Shown: positions 26,664 to 34,663 of the stretch, one piece after another | How the letters are laid out: every line of letters begins with the position of its first letter | Numbering within the stretch: the first letter of the stretch is position 1 | Origin: an uncultured Exiguobacterium sp. | GTDB lineage: Bacteria > Bacillota > Bacilli > Exiguobacteriales > Exiguobacteriaceae | Length of the DNA stretch: 64,000 bases | Direction of reading: 5' to 3' | Assembly: GCA_913775715.1 (NCBI GenBank) | Contig: CAJYMC010000007.1 | Location: forward strand, 992,001 to 1,056,000 | Translations under genes and position numbers: made by a program | Notes under the pieces: generated by a model | Told to the model about the DNA's origin: nothing | What the model saw: the letters and a program-made list of their open reading frames with translations, nothing else | The model's database searches: none

Positions 26664-26990
26664 TTGAAAAAAGTCGGAATGAACGTTTTGGTTGTTTCAC
26701 TCCTATTAGGAGGACTGCTATTTTACTTAGACGTCCGATACGATGAACGATTCGAGCAGCACGTCAGCACTAAGGTTGAGACTTATGTCGAGAAAAAATA
26801 CGGTCCAGCTCGTGTCGTCTCACTCTACTCTGCTTATGACGACAAACACCGAGATAAGGAAAAACGCTATAAGATTGCCGTAAAAGTCCGTGGTCAAGGG
26901 CTCCAAAAAGAGGAATACTTGCTATATCGTCTTCAAGACGACCGAGTCGTTGAGATGGGCACGACGACTAGTTTGCCGAAGCGAAACTAG
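26664..26990 (+). CDS. Hypothetical exported or anchored protein
   Basis: A 108-aa protein starting with TTG after GGAAGTGATG. One N-terminal helix (about residues 6-22) is followed by a charged extracellular domain (VETYVEKKYGPARVVSLYSA, KYKIAVKVRG-type strand pattern) resembling YfjA-like small PepSY-type folds only loosely. No family can be named. A bidirectional terminator follows. Confidence 0.6.
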   Translation: MKKVGMNVLVVSLLLGGLLFYLDVRYDERFEQHVSTKVETYVEKKYGPARVVSLYSAYDDKHRDKEKRYKIAVKVRGQGLQKEEYLLYRLQDDRVVEMGTTTSLPKRN

Positions 26991-27028
26991 AGTTTGCGAT
27001 GATAACTTGTTTCGCACTACATAATATG

Positions 27029-27073
27029 AAAAGTCAGCTGATTCCTTTTTAGATGGAATCAGCTGACTTTTTT
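27029..27073. terminator. Bidirectional terminator
   Basis: AAAAGTCAGCTGATTCC pairs with GGAATCAGCTGACTTTT, with T runs in both directions. Confidence 0.88.
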
Positions 27074-27085
27074 ATTTAATCTGTT

Positions 27086-27346
27086 TTATGACTCCGAAAT
27101 ACCGTAAGCCAGTAACAGTAAATATGACATCATGCAGAACGTAATGAGATGGATGCCGACGAATCCGCACTTGAGTATTCGATGCTTCGTTTTGTACCCT
27201 GTGTATACGCCGACTAACGGAACGATAAACAGAAGCAGGATATAGACAGTTCCAAACCCTTTCAGACTGCCTCCGCTCTTCATCAAGAAAAATAAGAAAC
27301 AAAAACAGATGAATGCAGCTAACGAAAGAATACTGTAACGATTCAT
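27086..27346 (-). CDS. Hypothetical three-helix membrane protein
   Basis: An 86-aa protein with hydrophobic segments near residues 4-21, 32-48 and 60-80 and a short basic loop (YKTKHRILKCG). The site GGAGGAGGG precedes ATG. It is 26 bp downstream of the zincin gene on the same strand and may be co-transcribed with it. No family recognised. Confidence 0.6.
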   Translation of the reverse strand: MNRYSILSLAAFICFCFLFFLMKSGGSLKGFGTVYILLLFIVPLVGVYTGYKTKHRILKCGFVGIHLITFCMMSYLLLLAYGISES

Positions 27347-27372
27347 AAGCCCTCCTCCACTACAAACACAGC

Positions 27373-28125
27373 TTAGCGTCTTACCGTCTGAAGATTAAAG
27401 TATTCCGATAGCGGCACGATCCGCCCCTGCTCATGCCAGTTTCGGTATGCTTCAAAAACGCGTAAGACGTCCCCGTCATACCGTTCCTCGATGAGATGGT
27501 GGATCGCGAGAAAACTCCGCCAATAATCAAACATGATACTCGACAGACTACCGGCATAGGAGGCACTCCCAAATTGATCAATCGAACGCGCTCCATACTC
27601 TTCCCGAAAGAGCTCGACCAGCTCTGTCTCAATTAAAGTAATTCGCTTGAATGCTTCGTCCGACAACAGGTGCTTCCGGGGCAGGTACTCACACATTCCC
27701 TCTTCGAACCAGATTCCGTCTTCTCTCTCATCGTCGAATTCATCAACGAACAAATCCAAATGATGGGTCAGTTCATGACCAGCAATCGTCAAGACGTGAT
27801 CTTCAGTAAGCGTTTCGTAGAACGCTCGAATATGCGGTACGTCCTTCCCGTCGAGTTGAGACAAAAATAACGTTCGCCATTCTGCAACGTCTGGTGATAT
27901 GTAAATCAAGTCCTTATTCGTAAATGCTGGAATCGGAATGTCCGAGAAGACGGTCGTCGCGAGTTCCGCTGACGTCCAAACGATTCCTTTCGGCACGTCG
28001 ATCAGTTTATACGTCTCTTGTAAGATCGTTTGATACTCGTCTAACCGTGCTTGAAAGCGATACGTGACCGCTTCGTATTTCTCATAGTCCGTTTTTGTCT
28101 CAAACGCATGAATCTGTTTCATCAT
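27373..28125 (-). CDS. Putative zinc metallopeptidase (zincin)
   Basis: A 250-aa soluble protein with the zinc-binding motif HELTH at residues 117-121 and, 20 residues later, WFEEGMCEYL with a glutamate as probable third ligand (gluzincin pattern). No signal peptide, so it acts in the cytoplasm unless exported by another route. The family is not named with confidence; the layout recalls the M1/M48-like hypothetical zincins of Bacilli. An AAAATA/TATTTT inverted repeat (28146-28160) upstream could be a regulatory site. Confidence 0.7.
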   Translation of the reverse strand: MMKQIHAFETKTDYEKYEAVTYRFQARLDEYQTILQETYKLIDVPKGIVWTSAELATTVFSDIPIPAFTNKDLIYISPDVAEWRTLFLSQLDGKDVPHIRAFYETLTEDHVLTIAGHELTHHLDLFVDEFDDEREDGIWFEEGMCEYLPRKHLLSDEAFKRITLIETELVELFREEYGARSIDQFGSASYAGSLSSIMFDYWRSFLAIHHLIEERYDGDVLRVFEAYRNWHEQGRIVPLSEYFNLQTVRR

Positions 28126-28184
28126 CGCTGTATCCCCCCATCCTTAAAATAGCCTATTTTATTTTAACATATATTGGATAAACA

Positions 28185-28211
28185 TAAAAAAACCACCTGA
28201 ATCAGGTGGTT
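28185..28211 (-). terminator. Intrinsic terminator of the dehydrogenase gene
   Basis: AACCACCTGA pairs with TCAGGTGGTT, with a T run on the minus strand. Confidence 0.8.
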
Positions 28212-28218
28212 CGATGAA

Positions 28219-29136
28219 TCATTCGTTTGCTATTAACACGACGACGTTACCGAATTTTTGCCCCGTATCGACATAACGATGGGCTTCGACGATTTCATCA
28301 AGGGAATAGATATGGTCGATGACGGCTTTAAATCGTCCTGCTTCAAACAGTTCATTCAAATAGTGTAGATCTTCTTTCCGTTCTCTCGCTACACCTTGCC
28401 CCGCGACGGATGCAAAGGCGCCGTTTTGTTTGACGTGCCGTTTGGCTTGCGTCTTATGGATCTTTCCGGACGCATCAAAGACGGCATCGTATTTCAGCAA
28501 CAATCCATCGTAACCGTCCCTTGTATAATCGATGACGTGATCGGCACCGAGCGCTTTGACCCGCTCCGTGTTTCGTCCACTACAGACAGCCGTCACCTGC
28601 AGCCCTTTTGCTTTGGCGATCTGAACGGCAGCCGTCCCGACAGCGCCCGACGCACCGTAAATCAAGATCGTCTTCATCTGATCGATTTGGAGTTTCCGGA
28701 AGAAATGAAGCGACGTCGTACCACCGAACGGGAGACAGACCGCTTCCGTGTACGATGCATGTTGTGGCATTTTAGCAATGCAACGTTTCTCAGACACGCA
28801 CGCATATTCGGCGTATCCACCGAAGCCAAATCCGGTCAAGGCATGGACACGGTCTCCGACTTGGAACTGCTTGACGTCCTGACCGACTTCGACGACTTCA
28901 CCGGCAAGAACGACGCCAAGGATTGGTTGTCGCGGTCGCTTGAAGCCGACAGCTAGACGCATCGGAAGTTTCCCTAACAGTGGGACATCGAGCGAACGCA
29001 TGCGACGATCTCCGGAATGAACAGCAGATGCATGTACTTTAATCAGTAGATCGTTTGATTTTGGAACCGGACGAGGTACCTCTGTGATGTGCAAGACGTC
29101 TGGTGGTCCGTAGCGGGTACAGATGGCTGCCTTCAT
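28219..29136 (-). CDS. NAD(P)-dependent MDR dehydrogenase/quinone reductase
   Basis: A 305-aa medium-chain dehydrogenase. The N-terminal half starts MKAAICTRYGPPDVLHITEV and has GVVLAGEVVEVG; the Rossmann motif GASGAVGTAAVQ is at about 147-158. It lacks the catalytic and structural zinc cysteines of alcohol dehydrogenases and fits the zinc-free quinone/enone reductase branch. The start follows AGAGGAGG. It is monocistronic and only distantly similar to the dehydrogenase at 6993-8024. Confidence 0.85.
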   Translation of the reverse strand: MKAAICTRYGPPDVLHITEVPRPVPKSNDLLIKVHASAVHSGDRRMRSLDVPLLGKLPMRLAVGFKRPRQPILGVVLAGEVVEVGQDVKQFQVGDRVHALTGFGFGGYAEYACVSEKRCIAKMPQHASYTEAVCLPFGGTTSLHFFRKLQIDQMKTILIYGASGAVGTAAVQIAKAKGLQVTAVCSGRNTERVKALGADHVIDYTRDGYDGLLLKYDAVFDASGKIHKTQAKRHVKQNGAFASVAGQGVARERKEDLHYLNELFEAGRFKAVIDHIYSLDEIVEAHRYVDTGQKFGNVVVLIANE

Positions 29137-29324
29137 CGTAATGCCTCCTCTGATCGAGATGATGGTATTTCTTTAATCATACGCCGATTCCTGCCTGAAT
29201 TCCTTTCATTTCAGAGCAAGAATATTTTTATGATTCGTATCAATCAGTTTCATAACTGGTAAAATTTATATAATAATACGATCTCATCTAACCCTATTAA
29301 CTGACGAAAGCAGGTGCTTGATGC

Positions 29325-29624
29325 ATGCCGACACGTTATTGGCTTTTCGCTTTTATTCTATTCCTTTGTATACCGCTTGATGCCTGTACACATGAGAATG
29401 ATGCTCGTGTCGTCGAACAGATTGTCGGTGACACGCTTTTCGTCGCTCCGAGTGAACAGCAGCCGGACGAACAGTACGCATTGACAAAGGTTCGTCTGAC
29501 GACAGACACGATTGTATATGGCAAAACGGATAATACAGCTGCCATTCAGACAGGTGATACGATTCAAGTGACGTTTGCAAAGGACTCGATTGTTGCGACC
29601 GAGATCCGTCGAACGAACGATTAA
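29325..29624 (+). CDS. DUF3221-like lipoprotein
   Basis: A 99-aa lipoprotein with signal peptide and lipobox LDAC (Cys21). The mature part is a small beta barrel with V-E-Q-I-V-G-D-T-L-F-V-A and later GDTIQVTF, a pattern seen in YobA/DUF3221 proteins. Function unknown. It starts a run of three small exported or membrane genes on the same strand. Confidence 0.6.
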   Translation: MPTRYWLFAFILFLCIPLDACTHENDARVVEQIVGDTLFVAPSEQQPDEQYALTKVRLTTDTIVYGKTDNTAAIQTGDTIQVTFAKDSIVATEIRRTND

Positions 29625-29640
29625 GAAAGAGAGGTTATCC

Positions 29641-29841
29641 ATGATAGTCCAAGTACTTCGCCATCTACGTAATATTTTCATGATTACCACTGCGATTTTT
29701 GGTTCATCCTATTTTTTTCAAAAGAATATCGGTAATGATCTCATTGGTTTCCTGTTCATCGGAATCATAGGTGCGATTGGGTTTTTCATTACCCTCGGAC
29801 TACTCTGGTATCTCAAACGAAAAGAAACGCACGGTTTTTAA
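29641..29841 (+). CDS. Hypothetical two-helix membrane protein
   Basis: A 66-aa protein; the start is the ATG after AGAGAGGTT, 16 bp beyond the previous stop. Two helices, near residues 10-27 and 33-57, with a basic C-terminus (KRKETHGF). No family recognised. Confidence 0.6.
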   Translation: MIVQVLRHLRNIFMITTAIFGSSYFFQKNIGNDLIGFLFIGIIGAIGFFITLGLLWYLKRKETHGF

Positions 29842-29866
29842 TAAGTTTGTCAAAGGAGACACGATC

Positions 29867-30559
29867 ATGATAGTACTTACGAAAAAATCACACCTTGTTC
29901 GGTTGAAAGTACTCTTCGCGCTTCTGTTCACGCTTTCGATGATTGGTGCTATTTTCGCACCTCATTCTGTCGACGCAGCGACAAAGGAATATTCGTCATA
30001 CAAAAAGCTAAAACTCGGTATGACCGCGACAGACGTCGCAAAGTCGCTCTACGGAAAATCATATAAGAAATACATAAAGAAAGAACATGGCGTCACGACC
30101 CTCAATCACAAGGTAGTATTGAGTGAGATCAAAGACGACTCTGCTTTATACGCTTTCTCATTTTATCCGTACGATGAAAAAAACGATCATTGGTCTTTAC
30201 AGCGCATGCATCTGATCTTCAAAACGAAACAAAAAGGTCACACGTTATATCTTGTGCAAAAGGAATATACCCCTAAAACGCCCTCGAAAAAACGACTCTT
30301 ACCTGGAAAGAAATTTAAACCAGGCATGACGATAGCTGAATTCGATCATATTCTTTCGGGCAAAGGGCTAGGTGTCATGACAGCTCACCGCACAGAAGAT
30401 TACTCTGAGATCGGAAAAGCCTATGATGACAGTACAGTCGAGTATCCAGAAAAACAGACATCGCTCTTTTACTCGTATCGGAATCCAACGGGTGATGAAT
30501 GGATGATCGTTGAATTTAAATATGATTTCGATCAAAAGAGATACATCGCTCAAAAATAA
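29867..30559 (+). CDS. Secreted protein with two BamE-like repeats
   Basis: A 230-aa protein; the start is the ATG after AAAGGAG. A signal peptide ends near VDAA (about residue 37). The mature part holds two repeats each opening with a K-x-G-M-T motif (YKKLKLGMTATDVAKSLYGK and KKFKPGMTIAEFDHILSGKG), the signature of the small alpha-beta SmpA/OmlA/BLIP-like fold. Such domains bind other proteins or sit at the cell surface. Specific role unknown. Confidence 0.7.
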   Translation: MIVLTKKSHLVRLKVLFALLFTLSMIGAIFAPHSVDAATKEYSSYKKLKLGMTATDVAKSLYGKSYKKYIKKEHGVTTLNHKVVLSEIKDDSALYAFSFYPYDEKNDHWSLQRMHLIFKTKQKGHTLYLVQKEYTPKTPSKKRLLPGKKFKPGMTIAEFDHILSGKGLGVMTAHRTEDYSEIGKAYDDSTVEYPEKQTSLFYSYRNPTGDEWMIVEFKYDFDQKRYIAQK

Positions 30560-30561
30560 CG

Positions 30562-30590
30562 AGTATTCATCTTCGGATGAATATTTTTTT
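30562..30590 (+). terminator. Intrinsic terminator
   Basis: GTATTCATC pairs with GATGAATAT around a TTCG loop, followed by seven T. Confidence 0.85.
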
Positions 30591-30668
30591 ACTTTTAATT
30601 GAAATTGATTGAATCTTTTTACAGAAATATTCGTAAAAATCTGTATACACGAAAGGAGCTCGACACAC

Positions 30669-30971
30669 ATGTATGATTTGTTATTGGCCGTTGGTGTTTG
30701 TCTCGTTGGCTATTGGTTCTACTTTGTCTTCTTACTCGGATTTAAAAAAGGAAACATCGTCATGACGTTTAACGAGCGTTTCATCCATCATGAAGACCAT
30801 ATTCAAGCTGTTAAGCGAAGATTAAAGGATGACGGTCGCCACTTCGAGTATCTTGGAGATCGAAAATTCATCGTCGATGGAAAACCGTACTTGTTCATGG
30901 AACGGACGGTTCCAGGGGACTTTGGTCCTCTGCAACAGACGATTCTAAAAGGTCAACGTAAAGCGTTCTAA
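30669..30971 (+). CDS. Hypothetical anchored protein
   Basis: A 100-aa protein; the start is the ATG after GAAAGGAGC. One N-terminal helix (about 3-24) is followed by a charged domain (RFIHHEDHIQAVKRRLKDDG) that probably faces the cytoplasm. No family recognised. Monocistronic. Confidence 0.6.
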   Translation: MYDLLLAVGVCLVGYWFYFVFLLGFKKGNIVMTFNERFIHHEDHIQAVKRRLKDDGRHFEYLGDRKFIVDGKPYLFMERTVPGDFGPLQQTILKGQRKAF

Positions 30972-30977
30972 CCAAAA

Positions 30978-31019
30978 CACCGCTCCTTCTGTCAATGACA
31001 GCGGGAGCGGTGCTTATTT
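30978..31019. terminator. Bidirectional terminator
   Basis: CACCGCTCC pairs with GGAGCGGTG around an inner CTGTC/GACAG hairpin. Confidence 0.75.
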
Positions 31020-31028
31020 GATTAAGCA

Positions 31029-31646
31029 TTATTCAGGTGTATGTGCATACAATTCATCCATGACGCGTCGAATCGCGGGCAATGAATACTCTATATCAAT
31101 CCAGGTTTTAAAATAATACTCGAAAAAGACACCTTGGTTCCGCATCCGTTCTAATGTATTAATCGGATCTCCTTCGGTGACCCAATCTAAGTTCTCAAAA
31201 TTTGTATAACTATCCGTAAATGATACGTCCTCCTCGTGAATGCCTGACTCTAAATAATCATTCGAACAGGTCTCATTTTGTACATCGATTTGTCGATAAA
31301 AATCACGAATTCCTTCCTTTGGACGATTGATATGGTAGGACTCACCCGTTTGATAACTCTCCTGGTAATACCATTCCCACAAGATGACCCATTTCCAGAC
31401 CAACCCATCGATTAGATAATGGCCGATTGCCCGGTCCATTCGGCAAAAGTTAAACCGAAACGTCCGTTCACCAAAGTTTGTCTTCAGCTCCAAGACGACT
31501 TTGATGTCGTCAGTTTCCGGAGGATGACCGAAAAACAAAATGCCGTGCTCGAATCCTTGTGCAAACTCATCGATTGACTGGCGGTTGCCTGCTTTATCCT
31601 CAAAACTTACTGTAATCGAATCGAACTGAACGATTGATTGCTCCAT
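31029..31646 (-). CDS. Hypothetical protein
   Basis: About 205 aa from the ATG after AAGGTGGGG (a GTG four codons earlier overlaps that site). Acidic, soluble, rich in aromatic residues (WKWVILWEWYYQESYQTGE); no signal peptide or catalytic motif. It resembles plasmid- or immunity-type hypothetical proteins in composition, but no family can be named. Confidence 0.6.
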   Translation of the reverse strand: MEQSIVQFDSITVSFEDKAGNRQSIDEFAQGFEHGILFFGHPPETDDIKVVLELKTNFGERTFRFNFCRMDRAIGHYLIDGLVWKWVILWEWYYQESYQTGESYHINRPKEGIRDFYRQIDVQNETCSNDYLESGIHEEDVSFTDSYTNFENLDWVTEGDPINTLERMRNQGVFFEYYFKTWIDIEYSLPAIRRVMDELYAHTPE

Positions 31647-31674
31647 CTTTTTCCCCACCTTGTATATGTATTCA

Positions 31675-31705
31675 AAAAAGTGAGCCTCGAGCGAGACTCA
31701 CTTTT
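31675..31705 (-). terminator. Intrinsic terminator of the HxlR gene
   Basis: AAAAGTGAG pairs with CTCACTTTT, with T runs on the minus strand. Confidence 0.7.
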
Positions 31706-31710
31706 GTTCG

Positions 31711-32040
31711 TCATGACGAGACGACTTCTCCACCCGTCAAATCGATATGTCCTTCTCCCCATGCGCACATCGCGTCAAGAATCGGCTTCAGCGACCAGCC
31801 GTACTCGGATAACGAGTAGACGACTTTCGGTGGGACTTGTTCAAAGACGGTCCGGATGATGACGCCGTCTTCTTCTAACTCGCGCAATTGTTGCGTCAGC
31901 ATTTTTTGAGTGATTGTCGGCATTAGCTTGCGGAGCTCACTCGTCCGACGCTCGCCTTTGATCAAATGACACATGATGACAACCTTCCACTTTCCACCGA
32001 TGACTTCAAGTGTTGCTTCGACCGGGATATTGTATGGCAT
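31711..32040 (-). CDS. HxlR family regulator
   Basis: A 109-aa winged-helix repressor; the start is the ATG after AAAGGATGG, with an upstream in-frame extension of 12 codons that lacks a site. Motifs VEATLEVIGGKWKVVIMCHL and MPTITQKMLTQQLRELEEDG are diagnostic. A cysteine (Cys at VIMCHL) could sense electrophiles, as in HypR/YodB. It is divergent from an MFS and a luciferase-like gene; two copies of a 43-bp block in between are the likely operators. Confidence 0.9.
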   Translation of the reverse strand: MPYNIPVEATLEVIGGKWKVVIMCHLIKGERRTSELRKLMPTITQKMLTQQLRELEEDGVIIRTVFEQVPPKVVYSLSEYGWSLKPILDAMCAWGEGHIDLTGGEVVSS

Positions 32041-32077
32041 ATATGTTCCATCCTTTCGTGATTCTGTTAAGGGCATA

Positions 32078-32120
32078 GGTACTTTTTAGTGCCTATCGTA
32101 CTTTAAAGTGCGTACTTCCC
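32078..32120. repeat. 43-bp operator block, copy 1
   Basis: One copy of a 43-bp direct repeat containing a GTAC..TTTA..GTGC half and the ACTTTAAAGT palindrome. It lies in the 5' leader of the HxlR transcript. Copy 2 is at 32205-32247, with two mismatches. Confidence 0.7.
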
Positions 32121-32139
32121 AAGCAGATTAGCTGGCTAT

Positions 32140-32168
32140 ATGATAGCAATTGTCAACGGAAAGTACAA
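32140..32168 (-). promoter_or_regulatory. Promoter of the HxlR gene
   Basis: On the minus strand: -35 TTGTAC (32163-32168), 17 bp, -10 TATCAT (32140-32145). Confidence 0.5.
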
Positions 32169-32182
32169 CCTCCTTTTAGACC

Positions 32183-32212
32183 TTGCATCTAAATGAAGGA
32201 GTAGGGTACTTT
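32183..32212 (+). promoter_or_regulatory. Possible promoter of the MFS/LLM operon
   Basis: TTGCAT (32183-32188), 18 bp, TACTTT (32207-32212). The -10 lies inside operator copy 2, so a bound HxlR dimer would block it. Confidence 0.4.
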
Positions 32213-32247
32213 TTAGTGCCTATCGCACTTTAAAGTACGTACTTCCC
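32205..32247. repeat. 43-bp operator block, copy 2
   Basis: Direct repeat of 32078-32120 with two mismatches, overlapping the predicted -10 of the divergent MFS operon. Confidence 0.7.
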
Positions 32248-32351
32248 GAAAGGAAATACCCCAGTTATGCTGGGGTCATGTCAATCAGATCACGTTCGGT
32301 CGGGCCCACCGGACACGATCCCCACTGAAATCATTTATAGGAGGAATCCCC

Positions 32352-33554
32352 ATGAATCAATTAAACTCACAGATCCAGGAGGAACAGGTCCCAAGAAACG
32401 GCGGACTTGCCCTACTGGCCTTAGCAATCAGCGCCTTTGGGATCGGTACGACGGAATTCGTTCCCGTCGGACTGCTCGCAGCAATCGCTGGTGACTTAAA
32501 TATCGGTATCACACTCGCTAGTCTCATCATCTCTGGTTACGCGATCGGTGTCGCCGTCGGTGCGCCGATCTTGACAGCACTAACGAACCGGATGAACCGG
32601 AAAACATTACTGATGGCATTGATGGTCGTCTTCATCGCCGGTAACCTGATCTCCGCGATCTCACCGACGTTTGAATTGTTGATCGTCGCCCGATTCATCA
32701 CTGCCTTTTCGCACGGTGTCTTCTTCTCAATCGGTGCGACGATTGCTGTCCAGCTCGTACCGGAGCATAAAAAAGCGAGTGCCATCGCCTTAATGTTCAC
32801 AGGTCTGACAGTCGCAACGGTTACAGGTGTGCCACTCGGGACATTCATCGGTCAATCATTCGGTTGGCGCGCGACGTTTTTCGCGGTTGCCGCACTCGGA
32901 ATCATCGCGATCATCGCAAGTTTCTTCTTGATTCCAAAAGACTTGAAACAATCACCACCTGCTAAGTTCTCCGACATGTTCAAACTGTTGACGAACGGAC
33001 GCTTGATGCTCGGCTTCTTGATCACTGCCCTCGGCTACGGTGGAACGTTCGTCGCCTTTACGTACTTGACACCGATCATGCAGGACGTCACGAAAATCAG
33101 TCCGAGCTTAATCAGTATCATTCTGCTCGTCTACGGAATCGCGGTTGCGATCGGAAATACGGTCGGCGGAAAACTCGCGAACGGTAATCCGATTAAAGCG
33201 TTGTTCTATATGTTCATTATCCATGCCATCGTCATGATTGCTCTCTCGTTCATGATTCCGTTCAAGGTTGCCGGTATCATCGGCATCATCTTAATGGGGC
33301 TTCTTGCGTTCATGAACGTCCCTGGACTCCAGCTCTATATCGTCCAGTTGGCTGAAAAATATGTCCCAGCAGCAGTTGATGTCGCATCTGCCTTGAATAT
33401 CGCAGCCTTCAACATCGGCATCGCACTCGGAGCAACGATTGGTGGTCTCGTCACCGATACGATCGGTCTCGTCCACACACCATGGGTCGGCGGGATCATG
33501 GTTATCCTTGCCGTCATCTTGACTGGTGTCTCGCGTCGTCTTGAACATCAATAA
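32352..33554 (+). CDS. MFS transporter, efflux type
   Basis: A 400-aa 12-helix major facilitator of the AraJ/YdhP-like group (GTTEFVPVGLLAAIAGDLNI, then ALTNRMNRKTLLMALM). Members export sugars, purines or drugs such as chloramphenicol. The AGGAGG site is 7 bp before ATG. It is first in an operon with a luciferase-like oxidoreductase, 11 bp apart, under a divergent HxlR regulator; a role in exporting a toxic compound or product is inference. Confidence 0.9.
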   Translation: MNQLNSQIQEEQVPRNGGLALLALAISAFGIGTTEFVPVGLLAAIAGDLNIGITLASLIISGYAIGVAVGAPILTALTNRMNRKTLLMALMVVFIAGNLISAISPTFELLIVARFITAFSHGVFFSIGATIAVQLVPEHKKASAIALMFTGLTVATVTGVPLGTFIGQSFGWRATFFAVAALGIIAIIASFFLIPKDLKQSPPAKFSDMFKLLTNGRLMLGFLITALGYGGTFVAFTYLTPIMQDVTKISPSLISIILLVYGIAVAIGNTVGGKLANGNPIKALFYMFIIHAIVMIALSFMIPFKVAGIIGIILMGLLAFMNVPGLQLYIVQLAEKYVPAAVDVASALNIAAFNIGIALGATIGGLVTDTIGLVHTPWVGGIMVILAVILTGVSRRLEHQ

Positions 33555-33565
33555 GGAGGACTACT

Positions 33566-34516
33566 ATGTTTAACGATCATGCAAGTTATCAGCGGATGTA
33601 TCGGGAGGGCGAGCTCACGCTCGGTCTCCACGTCCCGCTCGAGAATTTCAAGATGCGAACGCCGACGCTTGCCAATCAAGTCGAGCTCGCACAAAAAGCA
33701 GAGAACTATGGTTTTACGACACTCTGGTTACGCGACGTTTTATTAAAGGATCCTTATTTTCTTGATCCGGCTGTCGGACAGATTCACGATATGCTGATTT
33801 ACGGAACGCATCTCCTTAGCCAGACGAAACAGATCGCCCTCGGAACGTCAGCGCTCGTCTTGCCGCTCCGTCATCCGTTACGCTCTGCAAAAGAAGTCGC
33901 GACGATTGATGCGTTATTCCCGGAACGCTTGATTCTCGGTGTCTCGTCCGGTGACCGGCAAGCCGATTTCCATGGACTTGGTGTCGATCATCCGAGCCGC
34001 GGTGCTCAGTTCAAGGAAGCATTACAAGTGATGGAACAAGCCTTATACGAAGACTATCCGCAAATCGATTCGACGTATGGAGAAGTCCGTGGTGCGACGC
34101 TCGTGCCACGCCCGAAGAAACGAATCCCGACGATGATCACGGGTTTCGCACAGCAGGATATGGACTGGCTCGCAAAAAACGGTGACGGTTGGATGTATTA
34201 TCCGCAAGGTCCGTTCGAACAAGCGCGTGCCATCGAACAATGGCGTGCTGCCAGTCAAGCAGCCGGTACCACAACGTTCCGCCCGTTTTCGATGCCGATG
34301 CATCTCGACCTTTCTGCCGATCCGGATGAAGAAGCAACACCGATTCGACTCGGTTTCCGGATCGGTCGCAATCGATTAATCGAGTTGCTCGAATTGTACC
34401 GTGAGCTTGGCGTCAATCATTTATTCTTCGCCCTATTCGACGGTGAACGCTCAGCGGAAGACGTCATCGATGAACTTGGAACATACGTCGTACCACATTT
34501 CCCACCACTCACGTAA
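33566..34516 (+). CDS. LLM class flavin-dependent oxidoreductase
   Basis: A 316-aa luciferase-like (TIM-barrel) monooxygenase of the group known in Bacilli as TIGR03571. Motifs include QVELAQKAENYGFTTLWLRD, then TSALVLPLRHPLRSAKEVAT and VSSGDRQADFHGLGVD. It should use FMNH2 and oxygen on an aldehyde, sulfonate or other small organic substrate. It shares a transcript with the MFS exporter; the regulator is HxlR-type. Confidence 0.9.
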   Translation: MFNDHASYQRMYREGELTLGLHVPLENFKMRTPTLANQVELAQKAENYGFTTLWLRDVLLKDPYFLDPAVGQIHDMLIYGTHLLSQTKQIALGTSALVLPLRHPLRSAKEVATIDALFPERLILGVSSGDRQADFHGLGVDHPSRGAQFKEALQVMEQALYEDYPQIDSTYGEVRGATLVPRPKKRIPTMITGFAQQDMDWLAKNGDGWMYYPQGPFEQARAIEQWRAASQAAGTTTFRPFSMPMHLDLSADPDEEATPIRLGFRIGRNRLIELLELYRELGVNHLFFALFDGERSAEDVIDELGTYVVPHFPPLT

Positions 34517-34522
34517 TCTACT

Positions 34523-34554
34523 AAAAGCACTGTTCGTTTGAGCAGTGCTTTTTT
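34523..34554 (+). terminator. Intrinsic terminator
   Basis: AAAAGCACTG pairs with CAGTGCTTTTTT. Confidence 0.85.
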
Positions 34555-34593
34555 GATTTTGTTCACAATTTCAAAAAAGAGCACACTTCCCTC

Positions 34594-34623
34594 TTTACTT
34601 TTGAGTTCTTATGAACTTATAAT
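34594..34623 (+). promoter_or_regulatory. Promoter of the TerC gene
   Basis: TTTACT (34594-34599), 18 bp, consensus TATAAT (34618-34623). TTGAGTT/AACTCAA inverted repeats flank the -10. Confidence 0.55.
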
Positions 34624-34663
34624 TAACTCAAGATAACTAATCACCTTAAAGGAGGAAGCGCTG

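Noticed and set aside
32257..32275. ACCCCAG/CTGGGGT hairpin in the MFS leader
   Set aside because: It has no T run and no leader-type RNA motif; not called as a terminator or riboswitch.
34560..34663. yybP-ykoY manganese riboswitch before the TerC gene
   Set aside because: The gap is about 100 bp and contains a consensus -10 at its middle; no motif of that riboswitch is visible.
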